NCBI GenBank assembly: GCA_002070415.1
Contig: MWDF01000010.1
Coordinates: forward strand, 1-64,000
DNA: 64,000 bases
Source: Firmicutes bacterium ADurb.Bin153
GTDB lineage: Bacteria > Bacillota > DTU025 > MWDF01
Direction of reading: 5' to 3'
Under the pieces are notes generated by a model. It did no database searches. It saw only the letters and a list, made by a program, of their open reading frames with translations, and was not told where the DNA came from. The translations under genes were made by a program, and so were the position numbers. Within the stretch, counting starts at the first letter, position 1, and the number at the start of each line of letters is the position of its first letter. Shown piece by piece: positions 16,698 through 26,185 of the stretch.

Positions 16698-16725
16698 TTG
16701 ACATCGAAGATGAAGTTGGCATAAT
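16698..16725 (+). promoter_or_regulatory. Sigma-A-type promoter for the G5/3D-domain gene
   Basis: TTGACA (16698-16703), a 16-base spacer and CATAAT (16720-16725). It lies about 35 bases before the start codon. Confidence 0.7.
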
Positions 16726-16759
16726 CTATTCGTATAAAAAGCCGCCTAAGGAGGCAATC

Positions 16760-17590
16760 ATGCATATAAGCAGGGCGAACAGGACGTTTGCCGTCATGTT
16801 GGCCATGACATTGGGGATAGTCTCATTCGTGGTCATGGGTAGCGGCGGGGCCGATTACCCTTCGGAGAAGCCGACTTTGCTGGCCACGGACCTCGGTGTC
16901 TCGATGGACGTCGAGTGGCTCTATTCGAACAGGATGGGCTACCTATACACGGGCTCGACCGGCAAGTACATGCCCGGGTTCACAATAAAGCGGTATCACG
17001 AAGGCGCCGCCCTCAGGGCGGACTTCATGACCTACAACGTCAAGACGAACTATACGGTCAAGAAGGTCGCCGACTACACGATGGAGAAAGGCAAGAGCAA
17101 GGTGGTCGTGGCGGGCCGCAGGGGCCTGATAACGAAGACGGTCGTTGAGACGCGGATAGGGACCAAGCTGGTATCCCAGTACAAGGTGGCCGAAAGGGTC
17201 ATAAGGGAGCCCATCACCGAGGTGGTGCACTATGGCACGCTTCCTCCGCTGAAGAAACTTGTCACGAAGTCCGGTACGTACTACTATAGGAAGTCGTTTA
17301 TAGTCACGGCGACGGCGTACGAGCCCAGCGAGGTATCCTGCGGCAAGTACGCGGACGGCTTCACCGCCATCGGCCTTAAGGCGGGGCCAGGGATCATTGC
17401 GGTCGACCCGAGGGTGATTCCGATGAGGACCAAGGTCTACGTCGAAGGCTACGGCTACGCCATAGCGGGAGATGTCGGCAGCGCGATCAAAGGCAATCGG
17501 ATAGACGTGTGTTTCAACACGGTGAGGGAGGCCCTGAACTTCGGGCGCAGGAGGGTGCGCATATACATCTTGGAGAACCCGAAGCAGTAG
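16760..17590 (+). CDS. yabE: Secreted G5 and 3D domain protein (YabE-like cell-wall hydrolase)
   Basis: A 276-residue exported protein with an N-terminal signal or anchor helix (about residues 10-28). A G5 domain follows (GRRGLITKTVVETRIGTKL...EPITEVVHYGT, about 120-165). The C-terminal 3D domain contains VTATAYEP, IIAVDPRVIPMRTKVYV and AGDVGSAIKGNRIDVCF. The last is the catalytic Asp region of MltA/Rpf-like lytic transglycosylases, usually DTGGAIKGNRIDL. Bacillus YabE has DUF348 repeats as well; this is a shorter version. AAGGAGG lies before the ATG, and rsmA follows 19 bases later. The rnmV gene that normally sits between them is missing. Confidence 0.88.
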   Translation: MHISRANRTFAVMLAMTLGIVSFVVMGSGGADYPSEKPTLLATDLGVSMDVEWLYSNRMGYLYTGSTGKYMPGFTIKRYHEGAALRADFMTYNVKTNYTVKKVADYTMEKGKSKVVVAGRRGLITKTVVETRIGTKLVSQYKVAERVIREPITEVVHYGTLPPLKKLVTKSGTYYYRKSFIVTATAYEPSEVSCGKYADGFTAIGLKAGPGIIAVDPRVIPMRTKVYVEGYGYAIAGDVGSAIKGNRIDVCFNTVREALNFGRRRVRIYILENPKQ

Positions 17591-17609
17591 CCGGTCAGGA
17601 AGGTGTCCC

Positions 17610-18422
17610 ATGTACAAGAACCATCGCACGGCCTGGAGCCACGGAACGAGGCTGGGCCAGAATTTCCTGAAGGATATGGGGGTGGCCAATGCCGTAGTCA
17701 ACGCGGCCACGGCATTGGCCCCTAAGATAGCGGTCGAGATTGGCCCCGGTAAAGGGGCCATAACCTTCATGCTGGCCCGCCGGGTCGAGCGCCTCACCGC
17801 GATAGAGATGGACGAGGCCCTAGCGAGGGGGATAAGGAAGGCCACCGAGCCTATGGGCAACGTCGACGTGATGGAAGACGACGCGTTGCGCGCCGACTTC
17901 AGGGGCATCGTCGGCGGTTCGGGCGAAGGCGCCGTGCTAGTGGCGAATCTCCCCTATTACATGTCGACGCCGATGCTTAGGAAAGCGTTCCAGGAGGCGG
18001 CCTTCAAGAGGATGGTCTTCATGCTGCAGCTGGAAGTCGCCTTCAAGGTGTGCGCGGCGCCCGGGACAGACGGATACGGCCCCCTTGCCGTGGCGAGATG
18101 GGCAAGCCACGATGCCGAGATACTCTTCGAGGTGCCGCCGTCGGCCTTCGAGCCGGTGCCGAGCGTCAGATCGGCGGTCGTCATCATACGAAGGACCGAG
18201 CCGAAGGCCACGATACCCTACGACAAGCTGATGAAGTTCACCGACGCCGCGTTCATGGCACGGAGGAAAAACATCAAGAACGCCCTTCTGAGCAGCCCCC
18301 TGGGCCTAGGGCAGGAAGAGATTGCCAAGGCGTTGTCGATCGCAGGACTAGCGGGCACCGAAAGGGCCGAGGAGATCGAGGAGAGCAAGATCTGCGGTCT
18401 GGCGTCGATACTCATGGGCTGA
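17610..18422 (+). CDS. rsmA: 16S rRNA (adenine1518/1519-N6) dimethyltransferase
   Basis: Dimethylates the two adjacent adenines in the 3' terminal hairpin of 16S rRNA (KsgA). HGTRLGQNFLKD at the start, motif I VEIGPGKGAITFMLA, the acidic loop EMDEALA and motif IV ANLPYYMSTPML are all present. The C-terminal helical domain is of normal length. AGGAAGGTG precedes the ATG. Confidence 0.95.
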   Translation: MYKNHRTAWSHGTRLGQNFLKDMGVANAVVNAATALAPKIAVEIGPGKGAITFMLARRVERLTAIEMDEALARGIRKATEPMGNVDVMEDDALRADFRGIVGGSGEGAVLVANLPYYMSTPMLRKAFQEAAFKRMVFMLQLEVAFKVCAAPGTDGYGPLAVARWASHDAEILFEVPPSAFEPVPSVRSAVVIIRRTEPKATIPYDKLMKFTDAAFMARRKNIKNALLSSPLGLGQEEIAKALSIAGLAGTERAEEIEESKICGLASILMG

Positions 18423-18482
18423 TGAGCCAAGTCCGGGGCATGTAGAATGTCTTCTGAGGACGCTCTCGGACGGACATCTAGG

Positions 18483-18514
18483 AGACGGCGGGACGATACA
18501 CGTTCCCGCCGTCT
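18483..18514 (+). terminator. Hairpin after rsmA, probable terminator
   Basis: An 11-bp stem (AGACGGCGGGA / TCCCGCCGTCT) with a 10-nt loop. The downstream tail has only two Ts, so it may be a weak terminator or a transcript-stabilising stem. Confidence 0.5.
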
Positions 18515-18596
18515 TGCGGATTCCGCCCCCGTCCGGCCGTCGAGGAGGGTATATACAAACAATATTCACGAATCTGAAGATATTTTGTAAATATAG

Positions 18597-18625
18597 TTGA
18601 CGAAGGCGACCTCCGTATGTATAAT
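18597..18625 (+). promoter_or_regulatory. Sigma-A promoter of the amino-acid ABC operon
   Basis: TTGACG (18597-18602), a 17-base spacer and TATAAT (18620-18625). The start codon follows 44 bases later. The ACAATATTCAC string just upstream (about 18558) recurs near 20997 and could be a chance repeat. Confidence 0.85.
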
Positions 18626-18668
18626 CAAACTACTTTTACTGAATATTATTGAATCGGAGGCGCAACCA

Positions 18669-19400
18669 ATGAAGAAGGCTCTCGTCCTTGCAATCATCAT
18701 CATGACTTTCGCTCTCATATCAGGAGGTGCGATGGGCGCCAAGGTACTCAAGGTCGGCACGGACCCCGCGTTCCCACCGTTCGAATCCACCAACGATAAA
18801 GGCGAGATCATAGGCTTCGACATGGACATCATCAAGGCCGTCGCGGCCGCCGTCGGATACGACGTCCAGTTCACCGCAGTGGCATGGGACGGGATCATCC
18901 CCGGGCTCATCGCCGGCAACTATGACGTGATCGCTTCCGGTATGACCATCACTGACGAGCGCAAGCAGTCGGTGAACTTCTCCGACTCCTATTTCGAGGC
19001 CAGCCAGGTGATCATAACAATGAAGAAGGCCAAGGTCCTCAACAAGCTGTCCGACCTCGAGGGCAAGAAGGTCTCCGTGCAGATAGGCACCACGGGCGAC
19101 ATAGTGGTCAGCGAGGAAGTGAAGAACGTGACGGTCAAGAGGTTCGACCTTGTGCCGCTGGCTCTGCAGGAGCTCTTCAACGGCAACGTCGACGCCATGG
19201 TGATCGATGAGGCAGTCGCGCAGGCCTATGCAAAACAATTCACGAACATACAGTTCGGCGCGCCTTGCACCAACGAGGACTACGGTTTCGCCGTGACCAA
19301 GAAGAACGCCCAGCTGTTGGCCGATTTGAACTCGGGGCTGAAGAAGATCAAGGCCGACGGGACCTACGACAAGATCTTCGCGAAGTGGTTCGTTAAATAG
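18669..19400 (+). CDS. Amino-acid ABC transporter substrate-binding protein
   Basis: A 243-residue periplasmic-binding-type protein (SBP family 3). A signal peptide of about 23 residues ends near GGAMGA; no lipobox Cys is visible. The mature protein begins LKVGTDPAFPPFES, with the family's TDPAFPPFE ligand motif. IIGFDMDIIKAVA and SDSYFEASQVI (hinge region) follow. It is predicted to capture a polar or basic amino acid. The ATG at 18669 follows GGAGG and lies below the promoter, which excludes the longer TTG frame that begins in the -35 box. Confidence 0.9.
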   Translation: MKKALVLAIIIMTFALISGGAMGAKVLKVGTDPAFPPFESTNDKGEIIGFDMDIIKAVAAAVGYDVQFTAVAWDGIIPGLIAGNYDVIASGMTITDERKQSVNFSDSYFEASQVIITMKKAKVLNKLSDLEGKKVSVQIGTTGDIVVSEEVKNVTVKRFDLVPLALQELFNGNVDAMVIDEAVAQAYAKQFTNIQFGAPCTNEDYGFAVTKKNAQLLADLNSGLKKIKADGTYDKIFAKWFVK

Positions 19401-19422
19401 CAGGGACGATAGCAGCCGTCGG

Positions 19423-19452
19423 ACCGCCGGTCCCCGGGTCGGGGCCGGCGGT
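19423..19452 (+). terminator. Hairpin between binding-protein and permease genes
   Basis: An 8-bp GC stem (ACCGCCGG / CCGGCGGT) with further pairing in the loop (CCCC/GGGG), followed by TCATTAT. It probably causes partial termination or 3' stabilisation, letting the binding protein be made in excess over the membrane subunits. Confidence 0.55.
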
Positions 19453-19532
19453 TCATTATGTGCAGTGCATTAATAGCCACCATGTATTATTATTAGAGTC
19501 AATCACATCCGCTCTCTGCGGTGGAGGGTAAA

Positions 19533-20192
19533 ATGCTGGATTTTTCATTCATTCCGAGGATAATGCCGAGCCTGCTGGAAGGGGCCGGCGTGACGCTCTG
19601 GCTTACGGCTGCGGCCGTCGGCATAGGCTTCATAATCGGCTCCTTCATGGGCATCATGGCCTCCGGGGTCAACAAGCTGCTCGCGGCGATCGCCAAGATC
19701 TACATCAACGTGATAAGGGGGACACCGCTGCTGGTTCAGATATTCCTGATATACTTCGGCATCCCGGCGTTGCTGGGGGCCGCGGTGCCGTCAACGCTTG
19801 CGGCGATCATGGCGCTTAGCATCAATTCCGGCGCGTACGTGGGCGAGATCGTCAGGGGCGGCATCAACTCCGTGGACAGGGGACAGCACGAGGCCTCGTT
19901 CTCCCTCGGGATGAACAGGAAGCTGACCATGCTGCACATAATCTTCCCGCAGGCATTCAGGCGCATCATCCCCATGCTCGGAAACGAGTTCATCGCGATG
20001 CTGAAGGATTCTTCCCTCGTGGCCGTGATATCAATGGAGGAGCTGCTGAGGAAGGGCCAACTGGCGGTGACCAGGACCTTCAAGCCGTTCGAGATCTACA
20101 TCGTCATCACGCTTATGTACCTGGTGATGACGTACTGCATATCGCTCTTCGTCAAGTGGAGCGAAAGGAGGTTCGCGACCGATGAAAGATAA
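19533..20192 (+). CDS. Amino-acid ABC transporter permease
   Basis: A 219-residue His/Glu/Gln-type permease with about five membrane helices. The inner-membrane EAA loop is present as [46 protein letters not shown] is typical of polar amino-acid importers. GGAGG lies 6 bases before the ATG. The last 11 bases overlap the ATPase gene. Confidence 0.92.
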   Translation: MLDFSFIPRIMPSLLEGAGVTLWLTAAAVGIGFIIGSFMGIMASGVNKLLAAIAKIYINVIRGTPLLVQIFLIYFGIPALLGAAVPSTLAAIMALSINSGAYVGEIVRGGINSVDRGQHEASFSLGMNRKLTMLHIIFPQAFRRIIPMLGNEFIAMLKDSSLVAVISMEELLRKGQLAVTRTFKPFEIYIVITLMYLVMTYCISLFVKWSERRFATDER

Positions 20193-20925
20193 CATTATCG
20201 AAGTCAGGGGCCTCCATAAGACGTTCAAGAGGACGGAAGCGCTCAAAGGGGTGGACATAGACATAAAGAAGGGCCAGGTCATGGTACTCATCGGCCCGTC
20301 CGGCTCAGGCAAGAGCACGCTGCTTAGATGCATGAACCTCCTCGAGGTGCCGACCGAGGGGGATGTCATGTTCGAGGGCAGGAAGATCAACGACAAGAGC
20401 GTGAACATCAACGAAGTCCGCAAAGAGATGGGCATGGTGTTCCAGAGCTTCAACCTGTTCCCCCACATAAAAGTCATCGACAACATTACCCTGGCACCGA
20501 TGAAGGTGCGCGGGCTGAGCAGGGACGAGGCCACCCAGACGGCCATGGAGCTGCTCAAGAAGGTCGGCATCCCCGAGAAGGCCAACGACTATCCGGCTCA
20601 GCTTTCCGGAGGCCAACAGCAAAGGGTCGCCATTGCCAGGGCCCTGGCAATGAAACCGAAGGTGCTGCTCTTCGACGAGCCGACTTCGGCCCTGGACCCG
20701 GAGATGATAGGCGAGGTGCTCGACGTAATGAAGGCGGTGGCCTTCGAGGGCATGACGATGGTCGTCGTGACGCACGAGATGGGCTTCGCAAGGGAGGTCG
20801 GTGACATGGTCTCGTTCATGGACGAGGGCCTCATCGTCGAGCGGGGTGAGCCGGAGAGGCTATTCACGGCGCCGGAGAACGCAAGGACGAAGCTCTTCCT
20901 TAGCAAGGTGCTCCACAGCAACTGA
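20182..20925 (+). CDS. Amino-acid ABC transporter ATP-binding protein
   Basis: A 247-residue ATPase of the polar amino-acid uptake type (GlnQ-like). Walker A is GPSGSGKST, the Q-loop lies in [11 protein letters not shown], the signature is [15 protein letters not shown], and Walker B with D-loop is [13 protein letters not shown]. The H-loop is [10 protein letters not shown]. It is translationally coupled to the permease through an 11-base overlap. Confidence 0.95.
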   Translation: MKDNIIEVRGLHKTFKRTEALKGVDIDIKKGQVMVLIGPSGSGKSTLLRCMNLLEVPTEGDVMFEGRKINDKSVNINEVRKEMGMVFQSFNLFPHIKVIDNITLAPMKVRGLSRDEATQTAMELLKKVGIPEKANDYPAQLSGGQQQRVAIARALAMKPKVLLFDEPTSALDPEMIGEVLDVMKAVAFEGMTMVVVTHEMGFAREVGDMVSFMDEGLIVERGEPERLFTAPENARTKLFLSKVLHSN

Positions 20926-20949
20926 ACGAATAGGGAATACCGGGATGAC

Positions 20950-20983
20950 GGCATGGCACGGGATAACCCCTGCCATGCCTTTT
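20950..20983 (+). terminator. Terminator of the amino-acid ABC operon
   Basis: GGCATGGCA and TGCCATGCC form a 9-bp stem with a 12-nt loop, followed by TTTTAT. Confidence 0.85.
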
Positions 20984-21100
20984 ATATGCATCGATACAAT
21001 ATTCACAAGCAGGAATATGTATAATGCCGAAGAATATCTGAGCAATCCCGGATCCATAGGATTCCTTACACCCACCGGGCTGACGAAAGGGGATACGGTC

Positions 21101-22501
21101 ATGTCGAAACGGCTATCACGCGCATACGTAATGGCGGTTCTTCTTTGCGTTGCGATATCGGCGCTGTCGTCCGGCTGTTCGAACAGCGCATATTCCATCT
21201 CCGGCAAGATCACAGGCGAGGGGATCGACGGTGTCAGTGTATCGGCTCTGGGGACGGCGAAGTCCACGCTCTCGGATACTTCGGGAGCCTACTCCCTGAC
21301 CGGCCTGACGGGCACGAAGAAGATAGTGGCCTCCAAGGAGGGCTATACCTACGCCCCGCCCGAAAGGACAGTGACCGGCCCGTCTTCGGCCGTCGACTTC
21401 ATAGGGACGATTAACGCATCGGTCGCCTCGATAGTGTCTATGTGCGGGGGTGAGCAGCATACCCTCGCGATAAAGGACGACGGACATGTCCTTGCGGCCG
21501 GCGAGAACGGGAGCGGGCAGCTTGGCATCAACTCCTTCGAGGACAGCTGGACACCGGTGGAAGTGCAGGATATCTCGGGTGTCACCGACATCGCATGCGG
21601 TGATGCCCACTCGGCCGCCATCGGCGGCGGGGACTTGTATACGTGGGGGTGCGACGACAGCGGACAGCTCGGTGACGGCGGCGAGCCTGCCGATGTCCCG
21701 GTACCCGCGAAGGTTACGGCCGTACCCGATGTGGAATGGGCGGACGTTGCCTGCGGCGGGGACCACACCATAGCCCTGACGGATAATCATGTGGTATATA
21801 CCTGGGGATACAACGGATACGGGCAGCTGGGCCGGACCGTAAGCGAGGAGCACCCGGCCAACCTCCCCGGGGCAGTGAACCTTGACGCGTTCCTGCCGGC
21901 CATACCCGTGGCGGTATTCGCAGGGGACTCCCATTCATTGGTGCTCATGAGCGGAGGGGGCATGGTGGCCTGGGGGACCAACTACTACGGCGAGCTCGGC
22001 GCCGGGTACACCGCGACGTACACGTCAACGCCGGTGAGCGTGCTCATCGCGGACGTGGAGAAAGTCTCCGCTGGTGATTTCCACACGCTGGTCCAGAAAG
22101 TCTCCGGCGAGCTGTATACATGGGGCTACAACTGGCAGGGGCAGCTGGGCGACGGCAGCACGACGGAATGCGCGACACCCAAGCACGTCACCGGCTTCGA
22201 TAACGCGGTCGATTTCGTCGCCAAGGGCGACTCGACTTTCGTGGTCAAAACAGACGGCACAGTATGGGCATGGGGGGACAACAACAACGGCTATCTGGGT
22301 ACCGGCAGCACGAGCGGCAAGGTGCTGGACCCGGAACAGGTCGTAGGCCTTGCTGGCATCGTTAACGTATACGGCGGATACGATTTCACGTTCGCCTTCG
22401 AAAGCGACGGGAGCATGTGGGGATGGGGGGAGAACGGCGACGGCCAGCTGGGTAACGGAACGTACGACCCCGAGGATGAGCCCGTCCCGCTTAGCTGGTG
22501 A
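21101..22501 (+). CDS. RCC1-repeat lipoprotein
   Basis: A 466-residue exported lipoprotein. The signal peptide ends in a lipobox (ALSSGC), so Cys is predicted to be lipidated. Residues of about 30-95 form a carboxypeptidase-regulatory-like beta sandwich (SGKITGEGIDGVSVSALG...YSLTGLTGTKKIVASKEGYTYAPP). Seven RCC1 repeats follow, each with a G(D/G)xHxxA...WGxNxxGQLG core: enough for one complete seven-bladed propeller. The ATG at 21101 follows AAAGGGG. Function is unknown; bacterial RCC1 proteins are mostly surface proteins of unclear role. Confidence 0.85.
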   Translation: MSKRLSRAYVMAVLLCVAISALSSGCSNSAYSISGKITGEGIDGVSVSALGTAKSTLSDTSGAYSLTGLTGTKKIVASKEGYTYAPPERTVTGPSSAVDFIGTINASVASIVSMCGGEQHTLAIKDDGHVLAAGENGSGQLGINSFEDSWTPVEVQDISGVTDIACGDAHSAAIGGGDLYTWGCDDSGQLGDGGEPADVPVPAKVTAVPDVEWADVACGGDHTIALTDNHVVYTWGYNGYGQLGRTVSEEHPANLPGAVNLDAFLPAIPVAVFAGDSHSLVLMSGGGMVAWGTNYYGELGAGYTATYTSTPVSVLIADVEKVSAGDFHTLVQKVSGELYTWGYNWQGQLGDGSTTECATPKHVTGFDNAVDFVAKGDSTFVVKTDGTVWAWGDNNNGYLGTGSTSGKVLDPEQVVGLAGIVNVYGGYDFTFAFESDGSMWGWGENGDGQLGNGTYDPEDEPVPLSW

Positions 22502-22530
22502 AAGGACAATTGGATATCCTATAGGCGGTC

Positions 22531-22562
22531 GTGCGGCCGGCAGCATAGGATGCCGGCCGCAC
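22531..22562. terminator. Hairpin between convergent RCC1 and PAP2 genes
   Basis: A 12-bp perfect stem (GTGCGGCCGGCA / TGCCGGCCGCAC) with an 8-nt loop. Neither side has a long U tract. It probably works as a bidirectional block. Confidence 0.5.
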
Positions 22563-22570
22563 CGTCATCA

Positions 22571-23446
22571 TCATTGTCTTTCTAGCCTCAGCGCTTTGAA
22601 CAACGCGGTGGAAACGAAGGTGGGCCATGCGCCGAGGAGGAAATAAAAGGGAAGGCACAGGGCCGGGTATGCCTCCGAGCCCAGATCGGCAAGGTATCTG
22701 AGGCCGAGGAATCCGGCAAAGCCTATCACGAGTTTTGCCAGCTGGCACAAAATCGGGCCCTTGGCCGACGACTTCACGAATTTCGCGTGTAGGTAATACC
22801 CGAGCGACATGCCCCCCGCTATTCCGACCAGGCCGACATAGTCGTCCGCGCCCGTGGAGGACAGGGCCGGCACGAAGGTATAAAGAAGCGCCACTGCCGC
22901 AGCAATGATGAGCGCAAGGCCTTCCAGGCCTCCCTTCACCCTCCTTTGCCAAAGGCCCGTCACCGTCGCTACGATAACGGCCGTAACGATACCTCCCGCC
23001 CAGCCCCACAGGACCTGGGCCGGGAAATGCACACCGGCGTACACTCTCGTAAAGCCGATCAGGAGGATCAGGACTGCGGACAGACGACAAAACCACGCCT
23101 TTTTCAGCCTCATTGACGCCGCCGTCCAGAAGGCCATGGAATTGAAGGCGTGCCCCGAGGGCATGCCCGAGCCGGTCGCAGTCTTGAGGAAATGCAGGCT
23201 CGGCTTTACGCCCTGGTCCACTTCGAAGGGCCTCGGCGCGTTTATTACAGCCTTCGCAAGGTCTGTGCAGATGCCCCCGGACAGCACGGTCAGCCCCACG
23301 ACATAGCCGGACCTTCTGTCCATGCACCAGTAGACTATCGGGACCGCCACGAGGTAGAACATCGTGGAGCCCAGCTCGGTCACGTAGCCAAGCAGCCCGT
23401 CAAGGGCCGCCGAGGAGAACGACCTCAGCCACAGCACAATTTCCAT
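22571..23446 (-). CDS. PAP2-superfamily membrane phosphatase
   Basis: A 291-residue protein with about eight membrane helices. The acid-phosphatase signature is complete: KAVINAPRPF (KxxxxxxRP), MPSGHAFNS (PSGH) and TRVYAGVHFPAQVLWG (R and nucleophile-activating His; the usual Ser before Arg is Thr). Members dephosphorylate lipid phosphates or undecaprenyl pyrophosphate. The ATG at 23446 has AGGAGG 5 bases upstream; a longer frame starts 57 bases earlier without a ribosome site. Confidence 0.88.
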   Translation of the reverse strand: MEIVLWLRSFSSAALDGLLGYVTELGSTMFYLVAVPIVYWCMDRRSGYVVGLTVLSGGICTDLAKAVINAPRPFEVDQGVKPSLHFLKTATGSGMPSGHAFNSMAFWTAASMRLKKAWFCRLSAVLILLIGFTRVYAGVHFPAQVLWGWAGGIVTAVIVATVTGLWQRRVKGGLEGLALIIAAAVALLYTFVPALSSTGADDYVGLVGIAGGMSLGYYLHAKFVKSSAKGPILCQLAKLVIGFAGFLGLRYLADLGSEAYPALCLPFYFLLGAWPTFVSTALFKALRLERQ

Positions 23447-23558
23447 GCTTTCCTCCTGTTCTGATTGCTCAACAATACAATAAATGGTATTATGTATACA
23501 CAAAACAATTATACGCTTGATTGTTTGGATTTAAGCCAAGTCGTTACGGGGGCTGGAT

Positions 23559-24494
23559 ATGATTATATCAGTGGGCGACATAATGCTCGACATCTACATG
23601 GATGAGCCCGGCTCGCTGAACGAGGACACCGATACAGTCGGCAGGACCAACCTGGCCTGGGGCGGATCGGCGGCCAACTTCGCCGTATGGGTGAGAAGGC
23701 TTGGCATGCCGTCCGCCATAGTCGGCAGGGTGGGCAGGGACTTCGTCGGCGACGCCGCCGTACAGGACTTCATCTCCGAGGGCGTGCTGCCCCTGGTCGC
23801 AAGGGATCCGTCCCATCCGACGGGCACCGTTGCGGTAAGGCGCCGCGGCGGGCTCGGCAGGGAGATGATATGCGACAGGAAGGCCAACGCACGCTTTTCG
23901 GTAAAGGACCTGCCTATGATGGAGATATCGTCCGCGTCGTGGATCCATGTATCGGGCTATACGGTGATAGAGGAAGGGCCGCGCAAGGCCGTCGTGGAAT
24001 GCATAAAGGCCGCGAAAGAGCGCCGTATCCCCGTATCCGTCGACCCGGGCTCCTGCCATCTGATAAGCTCACTCGGGGTCTCGCATTTCATGGAGGCCGT
24101 AGAGGGCGCCGATGTGATCCTTCCCAACCTTGACGAGGCCAGGCTCCTGTCCTCTTGCGAGAATATCGAAGAGATATCCGACAGCCTGCTGGAAAGCTTC
24201 CCTACGGTTGTGGTCAAGCTCGGTCCCGAAGGGGCCCGGTTCGCCACCAGGTCGGGCGAAAGAGGGCTCGTGCGCCCCCCCAAGACCGAAGCGGTCGATC
24301 CCAACGGGGCCGGGGACGCATTCGGGGCCGCGTTCGTATGCAAGTACCTGGCGACGGGCGACATCGCGGCCGCCACAAAGGCGGGCTGCGACCTTGGGGC
24401 GCTCGTGGTCGCGGCAAGCGGGGCGAGGGCGAAGGTCGCCCTGGACCGTTTCCTTAAGGACAATTTCCAAAAAAGCGGGGGTGTTACCGTATGA
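23559..24494 (+). CDS. PfkB-family (ribokinase-like) sugar kinase
   Basis: A 311-residue kinase. The N-terminal signature is WGGSAANFAVWVRRLG and the C-terminal ATP/catalytic signature is DPNGAGDAFGAAF, where the usual DTTGAGD is DPNGAGD with the catalytic Asp intact. The family phosphorylates sugars or nucleosides; the substrate cannot be assigned here. Its TGA overlaps the next ATG (ATGA), coupling it to the membrane propeller gene. Confidence 0.88.
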   Translation: MIISVGDIMLDIYMDEPGSLNEDTDTVGRTNLAWGGSAANFAVWVRRLGMPSAIVGRVGRDFVGDAAVQDFISEGVLPLVARDPSHPTGTVAVRRRGGLGREMICDRKANARFSVKDLPMMEISSASWIHVSGYTVIEEGPRKAVVECIKAAKERRIPVSVDPGSCHLISSLGVSHFMEAVEGADVILPNLDEARLLSSCENIEEISDSLLESFPTVVVKLGPEGARFATRSGERGLVRPPKTEAVDPNGAGDAFGAAFVCKYLATGDIAAATKAGCDLGALVVAASGARAKVALDRFLKDNFQKSGGVTV

Positions 24495-26182
24495 ACGCGG
24501 GCGCAAGGGCGAAGGCGGTTCTTGCCGTCATCCTTCTGGTGCTGTTAACGGCCCGCGGCCTGACCGGCGCCGCTGAACAAGGTCCGGGCTTCCCGCCCGG
24601 CGGCTGGTCGAGGGAGCAGCTCCTGTGCGAGTATTCAAGGCTCACGGGCTCGTTCAGCGCGGGCGTGAACGGGGCCCTTTTCGTTATCGCTTACTCGGAC
24701 GGGGAATACGATTGGTTACGGATATCGACGAAGGCCTTCCTGCTTGGCAGGAACGGCCCCTCGGAGGCATGGTCGCGCGAGGTCTCGAGCGAAAGGACGC
24801 ACAACATCACACCCCTGGTAATACCCTCGTCCTCGGGAGGCTTCCATCTGTTCTGGGTGGAAAGGCCGGACGAGGAGAGGTATTCGATAAGGTATTCCGG
24901 ACTCGCCGGCGACGGAAGCGTACTGGTGTCCGATACGCTGCTGGAAAGCGCCGCGGGCCCGATAAGAGATCTTACGGCCGTCGAGGTCGCGGACGGATCC
25001 ATCGTGTTGGCCTGGTCCGACTGGAGGGGCAGGACCCTGGACGTGATGGCTGGCAAGGTGCTCCTTGAAGGAGGAGGCGCAAGGATTTCCACAAAGGTGA
25101 CGTACGAGGGCCTTTATGCGGAAAGAGCGATGTCTACCCCGAGGGTTGCCCATCTAGAGGATGCGGACGAGGTAGCCCTCGTCTGGGTTGAATCGGGTTT
25201 CGAACAGGCAAACCTTGTGGCATCCTGGATAGACCCCGCCGACCTTTCGGTCGGGGCCCATTCGGACCTCGGCTCTTTCACAACGGCATCCGGCGCATAT
25301 CCCGCGATAGCGACGGGGGCGGGCGGAGGGCTGTACATAGCCTGGCCGCAGGACATAAACGAGCTCTCGTTTTCTGCCACGAAGACATCGGACATCATGA
25401 TGGCGAGGTTTATGGGCCGCGATCTCAAATGGTCCGGAAAGCTCGTGGACTTGCCCGAGAACCAGACGGCGCCCTCGCTGGCGGCCGACGGGGACGACAT
25501 GATACTTGCTTGGCACGACTTCAGCGAGAGAAGCCCGCACGTATGGATCGGAAAGCCCGGGCCCGAGGGCGGATTCTCATACGGGCCCGTAAAGGCGGAC
25601 TACAGCCTCATGGCCTCGATGAAACCGTTCGTGGGCTCGGTCGACAAGAAGGCCGTGCTCGCATACGAGAGGTTCACAAGCGAAGGGCCGAGGCAGGCCT
25701 ACTTGATGTCTGAGTTCAATCCGGCGAATCCCAGCATATTGTACAAGCTGGGAATCGAGGAGGCTGCGCCGGTGAAGCACATAGCCTTCACCCTTGCCAT
25801 GGCGGTCCTTAGGAGCGCGCTGAACGTCATGCTGAACATCGGGGCCTTCGCGCTAACGATGGGATTCCTATGGCTGCTCGGGCGCCTGGGCTTCGGCGAG
25901 GGGCTTAAGAAGAGGCCCGAGCTGATGGCGGCCGCGACGATATCGTTCCTGCTGCTGCTGCAGGCGACGCCTCTGTTCGTGTCGTTGCCGGGCATATACG
26001 GCCCGGATTTCCACGCGATAGTATCAGTGGCCGCGGGGCTCATGGCATTTGCCCTCATGAGGACGGCGAAGTCGGACTGGTGGCTGGATTCTCTGATGCA
26101 GCTGGCGTTCATGCTGCTCTGGGTATTCCTGCAGCAGTTCGCGCTTCTGATACCGGGCCTGCTGAAAGCGGGGTTGATGTAG
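24491..26182 (+). CDS. Exported beta-propeller-like protein with C-terminal membrane domain, unknown function
   Basis: A 563-residue protein. Residues 1-27 are a signal peptide. About residues 50-415 form repeating beta strands with recurrent LAW-D/AWS-D and FHLFWVERPDE motifs, like BNR/sialidase-type propeller blades outside the cell. The last 140 residues contain four hydrophobic segments (LNIGAFALTMGFLWLLG; AAATISFLLLLQATPLFV; IVSVAAGLMAFALM; LAFMLLWVFLQQFALLIPGLL). No family is recognised. It overlaps the PfkB gene by 4 bases and is followed after 3 bases by a small membrane protein and then ispE. Confidence 0.75.
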   Translation: MNAGARAKAVLAVILLVLLTARGLTGAAEQGPGFPPGGWSREQLLCEYSRLTGSFSAGVNGALFVIAYSDGEYDWLRISTKAFLLGRNGPSEAWSREVSSERTHNITPLVIPSSSGGFHLFWVERPDEERYSIRYSGLAGDGSVLVSDTLLESAAGPIRDLTAVEVADGSIVLAWSDWRGRTLDVMAGKVLLEGGGARISTKVTYEGLYAERAMSTPRVAHLEDADEVALVWVESGFEQANLVASWIDPADLSVGAHSDLGSFTTASGAYPAIATGAGGGLYIAWPQDINELSFSATKTSDIMMARFMGRDLKWSGKLVDLPENQTAPSLAADGDDMILAWHDFSERSPHVWIGKPGPEGGFSYGPVKADYSLMASMKPFVGSVDKKAVLAYERFTSEGPRQAYLMSEFNPANPSILYKLGIEEAAPVKHIAFTLAMAVLRSALNVMLNIGAFALTMGFLWLLGRLGFGEGLKKRPELMAAATISFLLLLQATPLFVSLPGIYGPDFHAIVSVAAGLMAFALMRTAKSDWWLDSLMQLAFMLLWVFLQQFALLIPGLLKAGLM

Positions 26183-26185
26183 AAG

